Shown here one piece after another: positions 1-8,338 of a DNA stretch of 64,000 bases (position 1 is the stretch's first letter; every line of letters starts with the position of its first letter). Made by a program: the position numbers and the translations under genes. Origin of the DNA: Nonomuraea rhodomycinica (GTDB lineage: Bacteria; Actinomycetota; Actinomycetes; Streptosporangiales; Streptosporangiaceae). Under the pieces are notes generated by a model. It ran no database searches and was not told the DNA's origin. It was given only the letters and a program-made list of their open reading frames with translations. Location of the stretch: positions 1-64,000 of the forward strand of contig NZ_JABWGO010000007.1 of NCBI RefSeq assembly GCF_013363995.1. Reading direction: 5' to 3'.

Positions 1-1
1 G

Positions 2-187
2 TTGCGGCCCTCCTTGCCGGAGAAGCAGAGCGTGGCCGCGTTCCGCGTCGAGGTGCACACCTGGGACCGGGCCCGGGCCGAGGCCGGGGTGACGCGGGTC
101 TCCCTGCGCACCGGGTACTTGGTGGCGTCGCGGACCGTCTTCCAGCGGCTCGTCCTGACGCGGTGGCCGCCCTGGCTCCGGTGTTAA
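2..187 (+). CDS. 3' end of an unrecognised gene (cut by window edge)
   Basis: An open frame enters from the left edge and stops at 185-187. The visible tail of about 61 residues is rich in Arg, Val and Trp and ends in WPPWLRC. I recognise no family in it. A small GC hairpin follows the stop codon, which fits a real gene end, but coding status rests only on the open frame and local GC pattern. The true start, if any, lies outside the window. Confidence 0.3.
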   Translation: MRPSLPEKQSVAAFRVEVHTWDRARAEAGVTRVSLRTGYLVASRTVFQRLVLTRWPPWLRC

Positions 188-197
188 CGGGTGGGCA

Positions 198-211
198 GCC
201 CCCTTCGGGGC
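198..211 (+). terminator. Short GC hairpin after the first stop codon
   Basis: GCCCC and GGGGC form a 5-bp stem with a CTTC loop just after the stop at 187 and 20 bases before the terC start. It could be a weak terminator or part of the terC leader. There is no T tract. Confidence 0.3.
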
Positions 212-230
212 CGGGCCGGCCGGGCGGGGG

Positions 231-1145
231 GTGAGCGGGGTTTTGCTCGCGATCGACGTGTTCCCCCAGGGGCGCGCGCCCGCCGGCGGCGTGCCCGAGG
301 CCGCGCTCTGGTCAGCGCTGTGGATCGCCCTCGGCCTGGGCTTCGGCGCCGTGGTGTGGTGGCTGTGGGGAGCCGAGCTCGCCGGGCAGTACTACGCCGG
401 CTACCTCATCGAGAAGTCGCTGGCGGTCGACAACGTCTTCGTCTTCGCGATCATCTTCGGCTACTTCGCGGTCCCGGCGCGCTACCAGCACCGCGTGCTG
501 TTCCTCGGGGTGCTGGGCGCGCTGGTGTTCCGTGGCGTGTTCATCGCGGCGGGGTCCGTGCTCATCGCGAGCTTCTCGTGGATCCTGTACGTGTTCGGCG
601 CCTTCCTGGTGCTGACCGGGATCCGGATGGCCCGTCACCGCGACGAGAGCGTGGACCCGGGCAGCAGCAGGACGCTGCGTCTGTTCCGCCGCCTGGTCCC
701 CGTCACCGACGACTACCACGGCCAGCGGTTCCTGGTGCGCCAGGGCGGCCGCTGGGTGGCCACGCCGCTGCTCGCGGTGCTCGTGCTGGTGGAGGTCAGC
801 GACATCGTCTTCGCAGTGGACTCGATCCCGGCCGTCTTCGCGGTCACCTCGGAGCCGTTCCTGGTCTTCACCTCCAACGCCTTCGCCATCCTCGGCCTGC
901 GGGCGATGTACTTCATGCTCGCCGGCCTGATGCACCGCTTCACCTACCTCAAGCTGGGCCTGGCGCTGGTGCTGGTCTGGGTGGGCGTGAAGATGCTGCT
1001 CCTGGACGTGTACAAGATCCCGACGGCGCTTTCGCTGGGGGTGGTCGCCGCGATCCTCGTCACCGCGGTCACGGCGAGCCTGCTGCGCTCCCGCGGTGAC
1101 GAAGGAGAGGACGACGAGCCGGTCAGCGAGGCCGCGGAACGCTGA
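231..1145 (+). CDS. TerC/Alx family integral membrane protein
   Basis: A 304-residue polytopic membrane protein of the TerC family, which in characterised members exports Mn(II) or protects against metal stress during protein secretion. The family hallmarks are present: an early segment with the acidic membrane motif EKSLAVDNVFVF, and in the second half VEVSDIVFAVDSIPAVFAV followed by the SNAFAILGLRAMYF segment. The paired membrane Asp/Glu residues are intact, so it should be functional. The C-terminus is a short acidic cytosolic tail. GTG at 231 is chosen because it follows a G-rich stretch and gives the expected N-terminal length. It ends 23 bases inside the convergent sulfotransferase gene. 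Metal specificity cannot be read from sequence. Confidence 0.9.
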   Translation: MSGVLLAIDVFPQGRAPAGGVPEAALWSALWIALGLGFGAVVWWLWGAELAGQYYAGYLIEKSLAVDNVFVFAIIFGYFAVPARYQHRVLFLGVLGALVFRGVFIAAGSVLIASFSWILYVFGAFLVLTGIRMARHRDESVDPGSSRTLRLFRRLVPVTDDYHGQRFLVRQGGRWVATPLLAVLVLVEVSDIVFAVDSIPAVFAVTSEPFLVFTSNAFAILGLRAMYFMLAGLMHRFTYLKLGLALVLVWVGVKMLLLDVYKIPTALSLGVVAAILVTAVTASLLRSRGDEGEDDEPVSEAAER

Positions 1146-1875
1146 GCGGCTCGCCCGCCGCCAGTCGCTGGAACATCTGCTTCATCGACTCGGCGTCGTT
1201 CAGGCGGGGGAACGGCTCGTCGGGGGCCTCGACGCCGAGGAAGGCGCACAGCGGCCCCCACCCCTCGCGCACGTCGAAGACGAGCAGCCGCTCCGCGGGG
1301 ACGCCGGCCTTGACGGCGGCCACGTGCCGCTCGAACGCCTCGACGGCCAGCTTCTCGCTCGGCACGCCCTGCCCGTGGCTCCAGTCGGGGCCGAAGTAGC
1401 ACCGGCCGATCACCTCCAGAGCCGGCCGCATCCGCCCCATGCTCGTGGTGATCGTGCGGGCCTGCTCGGGCAGCTCCTCCAGTGACCGTCCGTCCAGGGC
1501 CGCGGCGGAGGCGCCGGGGCCGGACATGAGCATGTCGATGCTGCGGTGCCACGCGCGCGGGTCGCGCACGGTCAGCACCACCTTGGCGTCCGGATAGGTC
1601 TCGGCCAGCTCGCGCCAGTAGTGGCTGGCCGGCCAGTCGGTCGCCGAACGGTACCCGTCGAACACCTTGTCCCAGCCCTCGCGGCCGTGGACCTCGCCGG
1701 AGGTGGCCGCGAGCCACCGGTCCACGTGGTCGGGATGGGTCATGACCTCGAACATGTGGTAGCAGGGGCCGAATCCCAGCCGCTCCAGCGCGGCCTTCAT
1801 CGACAACGTCCCGGTACGCGGCAGGCCCGCCCCGATGACCTCCAGCATGTCGCTCCTCGTCGTCGCCGTTGACAT
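1123..1875 (-). CDS. Sulfotransferase family protein
   Basis: About 250 residues. The N-terminal motif GLPRTGTLSMKAALERLG is the 5'-phosphosulfate-binding loop of PAPS-dependent sulfotransferases, and a later VVLTVRDPRAWHRS stretch is the 3'-phosphate-binding region. The fold belongs to the actinobacterial group related to nodulation/aryl sulfotransferases; the acceptor substrate is unknown. The frame is open further upstream to 1953, but ATG at 1875 has GGAG six bases before it and the first secondary-structure elements begin there. Its 3' end overlaps the end of the TerC gene tail to tail. Confidence 0.8.
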   Translation of the reverse strand: MSTATTRSDMLEVIGAGLPRTGTLSMKAALERLGFGPCYHMFEVMTHPDHVDRWLAATSGEVHGREGWDKVFDGYRSATDWPASHYWRELAETYPDAKVVLTVRDPRAWHRSIDMLMSGPGASAAALDGRSLEELPEQARTITTSMGRMRPALEVIGRCYFGPDWSHGQGVPSEKLAVEAFERHVAAVKAGVPAERLLVFDVREGWGPLCAFLGVEAPDEPFPRLNDAESMKQMFQRLAAGEPLSVPRPR

Positions 1876-2007
1876 GACGATCTCCACGCTAGGACGACCG
1901 GAGGAGGAATTCAACACCTGAAGATTTTCGGCCGACCTGAAACTTTCAACCACCGGCTGCCCCCGACAAACGCCGCCGAACAGGACAAACGCCTCCCACG
2001 CCGTCCG

Positions 2008-2025
2008 CTCCCGGGCGGCCGGGAG
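2008..2025. repeat. 7-bp inverted repeat upstream of the cellulase gene
   Basis: CTCCCGG and CCGGGAG are separated by GCGG, about 125 bases before the cellulase start and 135 bases from the divergent sulfotransferase start. It could be an operator or a leader hairpin. No cellulase-regulator box of the known TGGGAGCGCTCCCA type is present. Confidence 0.35.
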
Positions 2026-2147
2026 GCCCGCGTTCCTACAGCTCAGAGCCGCCCCGTTGATACCTTGCCCCGGATCGCGCGCACCCCCCTCCGCAGCACG
2101 CCCGCGCGATCACCCCGCCGGCCCATCGGACGCGAAAGGCCACCACC

Positions 2148-3581
2148 GTGACGTTGCTCCCACGCCCGCTGCGCGGACGTGCCGCTCTCGCGATCGGCGC
2201 CGTCGCCGCGCTCACCCTCGGCGGAGTGGCGGTCAGCCCCGCCGTCACCGCCGCGGCAGCCACCGGCTGTGCCGTCACCTACACGGCCAGCACCTGGCAG
2301 GGCGGCTTCAGCGCCAACATCTCGATCAAGAACCTCGGCGACCCGGTCAACGGCTGGACGCTCGGCTTCACCTTCCCGGACTCCGGCCAGAAGGTCGTCC
2401 AGGGCTGGTCGGCGACGTACAGCCAGACGGGCGCCGCCGTGACCGCGCGCAGCATGAGCTACAACGGCGCGCTCGCCACCGACGCCTCGACCACGATCGG
2501 CTTCAACGGGAGCTGGACCGGCGCCAACCCGGCGCCGACCTCCTTCACCCTCAACGGCGTCACCTGCACCGGCTCCACGACCCCGGGCCCCACGCCCACC
2601 GTGACGCCGACCGTGACACCGACGGTGACGCCGCCCACCAACGGCACCCCGGTGGGGATCAACGGCCAGCTCCGCGTCTGCGGCGTCAACCTCTGCAACC
2701 AGTACAACCGGCCCATCCAGTTGCGCGGCATGAGCACGCACGGCCTGCAGTGGTTCGCCAAGTGCTACAACACCGCCTCCCTCGACGCGCTGGCGAACGA
2801 CTGGAAGGCCGACCTGCTCCGGATCTCCATGTACGTCCAGGAGGACGGCTACGAGACCAACCCGCCGGCCTTCACCGCCCAGGTCAACAACCTCGTGGAC
2901 ATGGCCGAGGCGCGCGGCCTGTACGCGCTGATCGACTTCCACACGCTGACGCCCGGCGACCCGATGTACAACCTCGACCGGGCCAAGACCTTCTTCGCCG
3001 CCGTCGCGGCCCGCAACGCCGCCAAGAAGAACGTCATCTACGAGATCGCCAACGAGCCCAACGGGGTGAGCTGGGCGACCATCAAGAGCTACGCCGAGCA
3101 GGTCATCCCCGTGATCCGCGCCAACGACCCCGACGCCGTCGTCCTGGTCGGCACCCGCGGCTGGTCGTCGCTCGGCGTCTCGGAGGGCGGCAACGAGAGC
3201 GAGGTCGTCAACAACCCGGTCAACGCCGCCAACATCATGTACACCTTCCACTTCTACGCCGCCTCCCACACCGACACCTACCGGGCGGCGCTCAGCAGGG
3301 CGGCCACGCGCATCCCGATGTTCGTCACGGAGTTCGGCACGGTGACCTACACCGGAGGCGGCACGGTGGACCTCGCCAGCACCACGACATGGCTCAACCT
3401 GCTGGACCAGTACAAGATCAGCTACGCCAACTGGACCTACTCCGACGCCGACGAGAGCAGCGCCGCCTTCAAGCCCGGCACCTGCGACGGCGGCACGTAC
3501 GCGGGGACGGCTGTGCTGACGCAGTCGGGCACGTACATGCGCGACCGCATCCGCACCCCGGACAACTTCCCGACCGGCTGA
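2148..3581 (+). CDS. Secreted cellulase, CBM2 plus GH5 endoglucanase
   Basis: A 477-residue exported beta-1,4-glucanase. Residues 1-38 are a signal peptide with an Arg-containing N-region and Ala-rich h-region. A family 2 cellulose-binding module follows (about 40-140, bracketed by Cys41 and Cys140, with the aromatic surface Trp residues). A Pro/Thr linker with TVTP repeats spans about 145-165. The GH5 catalytic domain runs from about 170 to 470. The acid/base Glu303 lies in EIANEPNG and the nucleophile Glu395 in FVTEFGT, so both catalytic residues are present. GTG at 2148 follows GAAAGG by eight bases. It is a single-gene unit closed by a strong hairpin. The expected role is extracellular cellulose breakdown. 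Confidence 0.95.
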   Translation: MTLLPRPLRGRAALAIGAVAALTLGGVAVSPAVTAAAATGCAVTYTASTWQGGFSANISIKNLGDPVNGWTLGFTFPDSGQKVVQGWSATYSQTGAAVTARSMSYNGALATDASTTIGFNGSWTGANPAPTSFTLNGVTCTGSTTPGPTPTVTPTVTPTVTPPTNGTPVGINGQLRVCGVNLCNQYNRPIQLRGMSTHGLQWFAKCYNTASLDALANDWKADLLRISMYVQEDGYETNPPAFTAQVNNLVDMAEARGLYALIDFHTLTPGDPMYNLDRAKTFFAAVAARNAAKKNVIYEIANEPNGVSWATIKSYAEQVIPVIRANDPDAVVLVGTRGWSSLGVSEGGNESEVVNNPVNAANIMYTFHFYAASHTDTYRAALSRAATRIPMFVTEFGTVTYTGGGTVDLASTTTWLNLLDQYKISYANWTYSDADESSAAFKPGTCDGGTYAGTAVLTQSGTYMRDRIRTPDNFPTG

Positions 3582-3595
3582 GCCGCCCCGAGACA

Positions 3596-3634
3596 ACCGG
3601 GTCCGCGGTGCGGGAGGCGCGCCGCGGGCCCGGT
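3596..3634. terminator. Bidirectional terminator hairpin after the cellulase gene
   Basis: Arms of 13 bases (3596-3608 and 3622-3634) pair with a single mismatch. They lie between the convergent cellulase and TetR genes. Confidence 0.75.
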
Positions 3635-3663
3635 CTCCATGTGCCTGAGGCGCGCGCCCGCCG

Positions 3664-4302
3664 TCAGGACGGGCGGATCCGCTCCAGGGCCTCGCGCATC
3701 GAGGCGGCCCTCTCCGGCGACAGCGCGGGGTGGGAGTGGAGGTCGAGGATGACGGTGGCCAGCAGGTGCGCCCCCTCAGGGCTGGCCACGTCCACGCCGA
3801 GGCTTCTGGAGACGTGCCGGTGGAGGACCGTGACGGCCAGCGCCATCGCGGTGCTGACCGTCGCGCGCGCCTTCCGGTCGGCGAAGGGCGGGTCGGCGCG
3901 CTCGGCGTCGATCTCCGCCAGCCACTGCTCGCCCGCGCGCACCATCTCGTCGAACAGCGGCTCGGCCCGGCCCTCGACCAGGGCCCGCACCAGGTACGGC
4001 TGGTAGGGGCCGAAGACGGCCTGGGACATGGCGACCGGGTTGGACCTGGTGAGCATGGGGTCGTCGAAGGTGGCGTCGCTGACCCGGCGCAGCAGCTTGA
4101 CGAGGAACTCGTCGCACGCCTCGCGCAGCGCCTCCTTCGAGCCGAAGTGGTGGCGCACCAGCCCCGAGGAGACCCTCGCGGCCTCGGCGATGCCGCGGAT
4201 CGTGGCCCGCTCGAACCCGAGCTCGCCGAACTGCCGCAGCGCCGCTTCCCTGATGCGGGCGCGGGCGGTCAGATCCTCCAGGTCCGCTTCGATGCTCGCC
4301 AC
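3664..4302 (-). CDS. TetR family regulator of the adjacent ABC exporter
   Basis: A 212-residue regulator. The N-terminal TetR helix-turn-helix is clear: REAALRQFGELGFERATIRGIAEAARVSSGLVRHHFGSKEAL. The C-terminal ligand domain is about 145 residues. The frame extends to 4371, but GTG at 4302 sits seven bases after GGAGGG and starts just before the DNA-binding domain. It is divergent from the ABC exporter genes at 4446, and the gap carries CTACAC/GTGTAG repeats, so it is probably their repressor and its own. The ligand is unknown; antibiotics or lipophilic compounds are typical of such pairs. Confidence 0.88.
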   Translation of the reverse strand: MASIEADLEDLTARARIREAALRQFGELGFERATIRGIAEAARVSSGLVRHHFGSKEALREACDEFLVKLLRRVSDATFDDPMLTRSNPVAMSQAVFGPYQPYLVRALVEGRAEPLFDEMVRAGEQWLAEIDAERADPPFADRKARATVSTAMALAVTVLHRHVSRSLGVDVASPEGAHLLATVILDLHSHPALSPERAASMREALERIRPS

Positions 4303-4343
4303 CGCCGTCCCTCCAGACTTCACGCGTACGTACGGGATGAAGA

Positions 4344-4379
4344 CTACACGCGCTGGACGCTGACTACACAAGCGTGTAG
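4344..4379. promoter_or_regulatory. Candidate TetR operator, CTACAC repeats
   Basis: CTACAC occurs at 4344-4349 and again 20 bases on at 4364-4369. The second copy forms an inverted repeat with GTGTAG at 4374-4379 across a four-base spacer. The cluster lies in the 143-base gap between the divergent tetR and ABC genes. The assignment to this TetR is inference. Confidence 0.55.
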
Positions 4380-4445
4380 CTTGCTTCTCGTCAGGGTAGT
4401 CCGCTTCACATACGGACAGCCACGGCTCGATCCAGGAAGATCACC

Positions 4446-5381
4446 ATGACTGACGCCATCTCGGTGTCCGGGCTCACCAAGGCGTTCGGCTCGACCCGCG
4501 CGCTGGACGGCCTGGACCTCACCGTGCGCACCGGCGAGGCCCACGGGTTCCTCGGCCCCAACGGCGCGGGGAAGAGCACCACGATCCGCGTCCTGCTCGG
4601 CCTGCTGCGCGCCGACGGGGGCCGCGCGCGGCTGCTCGGCGAGGACCCGTGGACGCGCGCCACCTCCCTGCACCGCCGCCTGGCGTACGTGCCCGGTGAC
4701 GTCACGCTGTGGCCCGGCCTGACCGGCGGGGAGGTGATCGACCTGCTCGGCGGGCTCCGCGGCGGCCTCGACCGCCGGCGCAGGAAGGAGCTGCTGGACC
4801 GCTTCCAGCTCGACCCGCGCAAACGCGCCCGCACCTACTCCAAGGGCAACCGCCAGAAGGTCGCCCTCGTCGCCGCCCTGTCGGGCGACGCGGAGCTGCT
4901 GATCCTCGACGAGCCGACCTCCGGGCTGGACCCGCTGATGGAGGAGGTCTTCCGCGAGACCCTGCGCGAGGAGCTGCGCCGCGGCGACCGTACCGTGCTG
5001 CTCTCCAGCCACATCCTGTCCGAGGTCGAGGCCCTGTGCGACCGGGTCACCATCGTCCGCGACGGGCGCACGGTCGAGACCGGCACGCTCGCCGGGCTGC
5101 GGCACCTCACCCGCACCTCGGTCCAGGCCGACCTCGCCGGCCCGCCGCACGGGCTCGCCGCCCTGCCCGGCGTCCACGACGTGGTCGTCGACGGCGGCCG
5201 GGTGACCTTCGACGCGGATCCCTCCGCCCTGGACGCGGCGCTGCGCTGCCTGGCCGAGGCGGGCGTGCGCGGCCTGGTCAGCAGGCCGCCCAGCCTGGAG
5301 GAGCTGTTCCTGCGCCACTACCGCCACAGCGAAACCGCCGAAGCCGCCGGAGCGGCCGGGACCGCCGGAGCGGCCCGATGA
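4446..5381 (+). CDS. ABC transporter ATP-binding protein, exporter
   Basis: A 311-residue nucleotide-binding subunit. It has Walker A (FLGPNGAGKSTT), the signature region (YSKGNRQKVALVAAL, where SKGNRQ replaces the canonical LSGGQ as in DrrA-like exporters), Walker B (LLILDEPTSGLDP) and the H-loop (LLSSHILSEVE). The start ATG follows AGGAAG by seven bases. The stop overlaps the permease start in an ATGA junction, so the two are translationally coupled. It energises export by the 12-helix permease encoded next. Regulation is probably by the divergent TetR protein. Confidence 0.93.
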   Translation: MTDAISVSGLTKAFGSTRALDGLDLTVRTGEAHGFLGPNGAGKSTTIRVLLGLLRADGGRARLLGEDPWTRATSLHRRLAYVPGDVTLWPGLTGGEVIDLLGGLRGGLDRRRRKELLDRFQLDPRKRARTYSKGNRQKVALVAALSGDAELLILDEPTSGLDPLMEEVFRETLREELRRGDRTVLLSSHILSEVEALCDRVTIVRDGRTVETGTLAGLRHLTRTSVQADLAGPPHGLAALPGVHDVVVDGGRVTFDADPSALDAALRCLAEAGVRGLVSRPPSLEELFLRHYRHSETAEAAGAAGTAGAAR

Positions 5382-6973
5382 GCGCGCTCGCCGGCACCGG
5401 CGCGCTCGTCCGCCTGGCGCTGCGCCGGGAACGGGCCGTCGCCCCCTGGTGGATCCTGCTGAACGTGGGCATGACCCTGGCGTTGATCTCGTACATCGAG
5501 CGCCAGATGCCGACCGACGCCGTCAAGGCCACCTACACCGCGGTCATCGCGAAGAACACCTTCTTCCAGGCACTCGGCGGCGGGTTCGTCGAGCCGCGCC
5601 TCGACGTCCTCGCGACGTGGCGCAGCGGCGGGTTCCTCTACGTGGCCGCTGCGTTCGCGGCCGTCATGTGCGTCGTCCGGCACACCCGCGCGGAGGAGGA
5701 CGCGGGCCGGGCCGAGCTGCTGCGCGCGGCCGGAACCGGCCGCCGCGCCTCCCTGACGGCCGCGCTGCTCGTGGCCGCCGGCATCAGCGTGGCCGGCGGC
5801 CTGTCGGCCACGCTGACCCTGGTCGCCTCCGGCCTCGGAGCCACCGGCGCGGCCGCCTACGGCGCCGCCATCGCGGTGGCGGGATGGGTGTTCGCCGGCG
5901 TGGCCGCGGTGGCCGTCCAGCTCTCGCGGAGCGCCCGCACGGCCACGATGATCGGTCTGTCCGTGCTCGGCGTCGCCTACGTCATGCGGTACACCGGCGA
6001 CGCGACGCGGCAGTACTGGCTGAAGGCGCTGTCACCGATCGGCTGGAGCCACCTCGTGCGCCCCTACCAGGACGAGCGGTGGTGGCTGCTGGGCCTGCCG
6101 GCGGCGGTGGCCGCAGGGCTGTGCGTCCTCGCGTACGCGCTGCTCGACCGGCGCGACCTCGGCGCGGGCCTGGTGCCCGAACGGCTCGGCCCCGCGTCGG
6201 CCCCCGGGGAGCGCGGTCCGGTCAGTGTGGCCTGGCGGCTGCACCGCGGGCTGCTGGTGCGATGGGCGGCCGGTGTCGCCGTCCTCGCCGCCGCGGTGGC
6301 CGGGGCCGGAACCATCGCGGGCCAGCTCGCCGCCGCGCCCGCGGCGAGCCAGGACCTGCTGCGGAGCATGGGCTGGAGCACCGGAGACATTCTCGACGTC
6401 CTCCTCCGGTACATGACGCTCATCTTCGCCCACGTCATCGCGCTCTACCCCGTCCTCATGGTCCAGCGGCTGCGCTCGGAGGAGACGTCCGGCCGGGCCG
6501 AGATCGTGCTCGCCACCCCGACGACCCGCCTGCGCTGGGCGGGCGGCCACCTGGTGCTGGCCGGGCTCGGCTCGGCCGCGTTGCTGGCCGTCGCCGGGGT
6601 CGTCCACGGCGTGCTCCACGGGCTCCTCGTGGGGGACCTCGCCACCGACCCGCCCCGGGTGCTGGCCGGGGTCCTCGGCCACGTTCCCGCGGTCTGGTGC
6701 GTCGGCGCGGTGTGCGTGCTCGCGTACGGGCTGCTCCCGCGGGCGAGTGTGGCGCTCTCGTGGACCGTGTGGATCATGACCGCCGCGCTGGGCCAGGTCA
6801 TGGGGCCGCTGTACGGGATGTGGGCCGGCACGCCACTGGAGCCGTTCCACTACATCCCGAACACCTTCGCGGGCGGCCCCGTCGACGCCCGGCCCTACCT
6901 GGTGCTGTTCGCGCTCACGGCGGCCCTCGTCACCGGCGGCCTGCTGGCCCTGCGCCGCCGGGACCTCGGCTGA
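5378..6973 (+). CDS. ABC exporter permease of the polyketide-antibiotic exporter type
   Basis: A 531-residue membrane protein with two halves of about six hydrophobic segments each; the loop after segment six, near residue 270, carries charged residues. Size and duplicated layout match the actinobacterial family annotated as putative exporters of polyketide antibiotics. The start is the ATG of the ATGA overlap with the ATPase gene; an upstream reading of the same frame runs antiparallel to no known domain and is discarded. It should form the membrane channel of the exporter. The substrate is unknown: the annotation comes from family history, and no biosynthetic genes lie nearby. Confidence 0.88.
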   Translation: MSALAGTGALVRLALRRERAVAPWWILLNVGMTLALISYIERQMPTDAVKATYTAVIAKNTFFQALGGGFVEPRLDVLATWRSGGFLYVAAAFAAVMCVVRHTRAEEDAGRAELLRAAGTGRRASLTAALLVAAGISVAGGLSATLTLVASGLGATGAAAYGAAIAVAGWVFAGVAAVAVQLSRSARTATMIGLSVLGVAYVMRYTGDATRQYWLKALSPIGWSHLVRPYQDERWWLLGLPAAVAAGLCVLAYALLDRRDLGAGLVPERLGPASAPGERGPVSVAWRLHRGLLVRWAAGVAVLAAAVAGAGTIAGQLAAAPAASQDLLRSMGWSTGDILDVLLRYMTLIFAHVIALYPVLMVQRLRSEETSGRAEIVLATPTTRLRWAGGHLVLAGLGSAALLAVAGVVHGVLHGLLVGDLATDPPRVLAGVLGHVPAVWCVGAVCVLAYGLLPRASVALSWTVWIMTAALGQVMGPLYGMWAGTPLEPFHYIPNTFAGGPVDARPYLVLFALTAALVTGGLLALRRRDLG

Positions 6974-6984
6974 GGAGGCCGGGG

Positions 6985-7749
6985 TCAGACGGTGAGCGCG
7001 GTCTCGGCCGGGCCGGTGTGGCCGGCGCGGCGGTACCACTCGGTGCCGAGGAGCTGGGCGCGCGCCTGCTCGGGCAGGGCGGTCAGCAGGGTCATCGACG
7101 CGCCCCGCTCCAGCTCCGACCGGTGCGCGTGCATGGCCGCCCATTTGCGCTCGCCCCACCGCGCGATGTCGAGCGTCGTCGTGACCCGCTCGTCGGGCAC
7201 GCCCGGCAGCGTCTGCCCCGGCTCGGGATCCGCGCCGAACACCGCCCGCCAGTGCGAGACCACCACCGACCGGGGGATGACCGACAGGTAGAGCGCCCGC
7301 GGCCACCAGGGCTCGCCCATGTCCGGGTAGAGCTGGTCGTACCCGGCCGCCTCCACCGCCGCCAGGGTGACCCGGTGGACGTGGACGTGGTCGGGGTGCC
7401 CGTAGGCGCCGTACCCGTCGTAGGTGAGCACGACGTCGGGCCTGAACTGCCTGATGTGCCGCACCACCTGGCCCACGGCCTCGTCGAACGGCACGTCCAG
7501 GAAGCGCGGGGCGCCGGGCGCCGACTCGGGTTTGCGCGCGTCGGCGTAGCCCAGCAGCCGCGGCTCGCCCGCGCCCAGGATGTCCAGCGAGCGCTCCAGC
7601 TCGCCGGCCCGCACGGTGCCCTCCGCCCAGGTGCAGGTGACGACCGCGGTCCTGGCGCCCTCGGCGGAGCACCTGGCCAGCGTGCCGCCCGTCCAGACGG
7701 CCTCGTCGTCCGGATGGGCGTGGACCGCCAGCACCCCGAGTCCCGCCAC
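6985..7749 (-). CDS. PIG-L family deacetylase (MshB/Mca-like)
   Basis: A 254-residue zinc-dependent N-acetyl hydrolase of the LmbE/PIG-L fold. The metal motif AHPDDE is at residues 11-16 and the second zinc ligand region is GHPDHVHVHR. In actinomycetes this family includes MshB and Mca of mycothiol metabolism, plus antibiotic-tailoring deacetylases. The sequence resembles the mycothiol type, but the substrate is not certain. GTG at 7749 is preferred over a TTG at 7764 because GGAGGAGG lies five bases before it. The stop is 11 bases from the convergent ABC permease stop. Confidence 0.85.
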   Translation of the reverse strand: MAGLGVLAVHAHPDDEAVWTGGTLARCSAEGARTAVVTCTWAEGTVRAGELERSLDILGAGEPRLLGYADARKPESAPGAPRFLDVPFDEAVGQVVRHIRQFRPDVVLTYDGYGAYGHPDHVHVHRVTLAAVEAAGYDQLYPDMGEPWWPRALYLSVIPRSVVVSHWRAVFGADPEPGQTLPGVPDERVTTTLDIARWGERKWAAMHAHRSELERGASMTLLTALPEQARAQLLGTEWYRRAGHTGPAETALTV

Positions 7750-7794
7750 GATGCCCTCCTCCAAGATCGCCGGACGGCCATCGTAGTGGCGGGC

Positions 7795-8145
7795 TCAGCG
7801 CAGCGACGACCAGTGGCAGGCGTCCTCCAACGAGCCGTAGGGCGGGAACTGGTCGACGAGCTGCGTGATGGTCAGCAGCCGGGCCAGCACGCCGCGCACC
7901 CCGACCAGGCGCAGGCCGCCGCCGCGGCGCTCTGCCCGGCGCTGGCAGTCGATGAGCTGCCACAGCCCGCTGGAGTCGCAGAAACGCAGCTCGGCCGTGT
8001 CGAGCACGATGCGCGGCCGCTCCGCGGCCAGCGGCCCGGCCAGGGCCGCGGTCAGCAGGTGCTGGGAGCTCATGTCCAGCTCACCGGTCAGGCGAACCAC
8101 GTCGACGTCGCCGTGCCGCTCCATATCGATCTTCAGGCGTGCCAT
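7795..8145 (-). CDS. STAS domain protein, anti-sigma factor antagonist
   Basis: A 116-residue single STAS domain of the SpoIIAA/RsbV type. The conserved phosphorylation loop is ELRFCDSSGLWQLI, with the candidate phospho-Ser in DSSG. Such proteins bind an anti-sigma kinase and release a stress sigma factor. No kinase or sigma gene is adjacent, so the partner must be elsewhere. ATG at 8145 is chosen over an upstream extension because it begins directly before the first beta strand and has a GGAG-containing leader. It sits between two minus-strand genes but is probably its own unit. Confidence 0.82.
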   Translation of the reverse strand: MARLKIDMERHGDVDVVRLTGELDMSSQHLLTAALAGPLAAERPRIVLDTAELRFCDSSGLWQLIDCQRRAERRGGGLRLVGVRGVLARLLTITQLVDQFPPYGSLEDACHWSSLR

Positions 8146-8286
8146 GGCACTGCCTCTCCGTCGCCGCGTCGATGCCGTCGCCACCCATGACCAGCGGGAA
8201 TGCTGTCCAGCTTATCCGCACACCCCGGCCCGGCTCCACGGCTTGCCGGAAACGACCACGGAGATCCTTCCTGGATCGGGCGCGGC

Positions 8287-8324
8287 GGGCGTCCCGGGTC
8301 CCTACCGCGGGCCCCGGGACGCCC
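8287..8324. terminator. Terminator of the glpFKD operon
   Basis: GGGCGTCCCGGG (8287-8298) and CCCGGGACGCCC (8313-8324) form a perfect 12-bp stem just beyond the glpD stop at 8339. Confidence 0.75.
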
Positions 8325-8338
8325 ACCGGCCCAGGCCG

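Noticed and set aside
2..187. Assignment of the first fragment to a named family
   Set aside because: Only about 60 residues are visible and no diagnostic motif is present.
191..230. A manganese (yybP-ykoY) riboswitch before the TerC gene
   Set aside because: TerC genes often have one, but the leader visible here is too short and I cannot find the conserved core; only a small hairpin is present.
5449..8190. A 913-codon plus-strand open frame
   Set aside because: It is out of frame with the ABC permease and antisense to PIG-L and STAS; the composition is Arg/Pro-rich without motifs.
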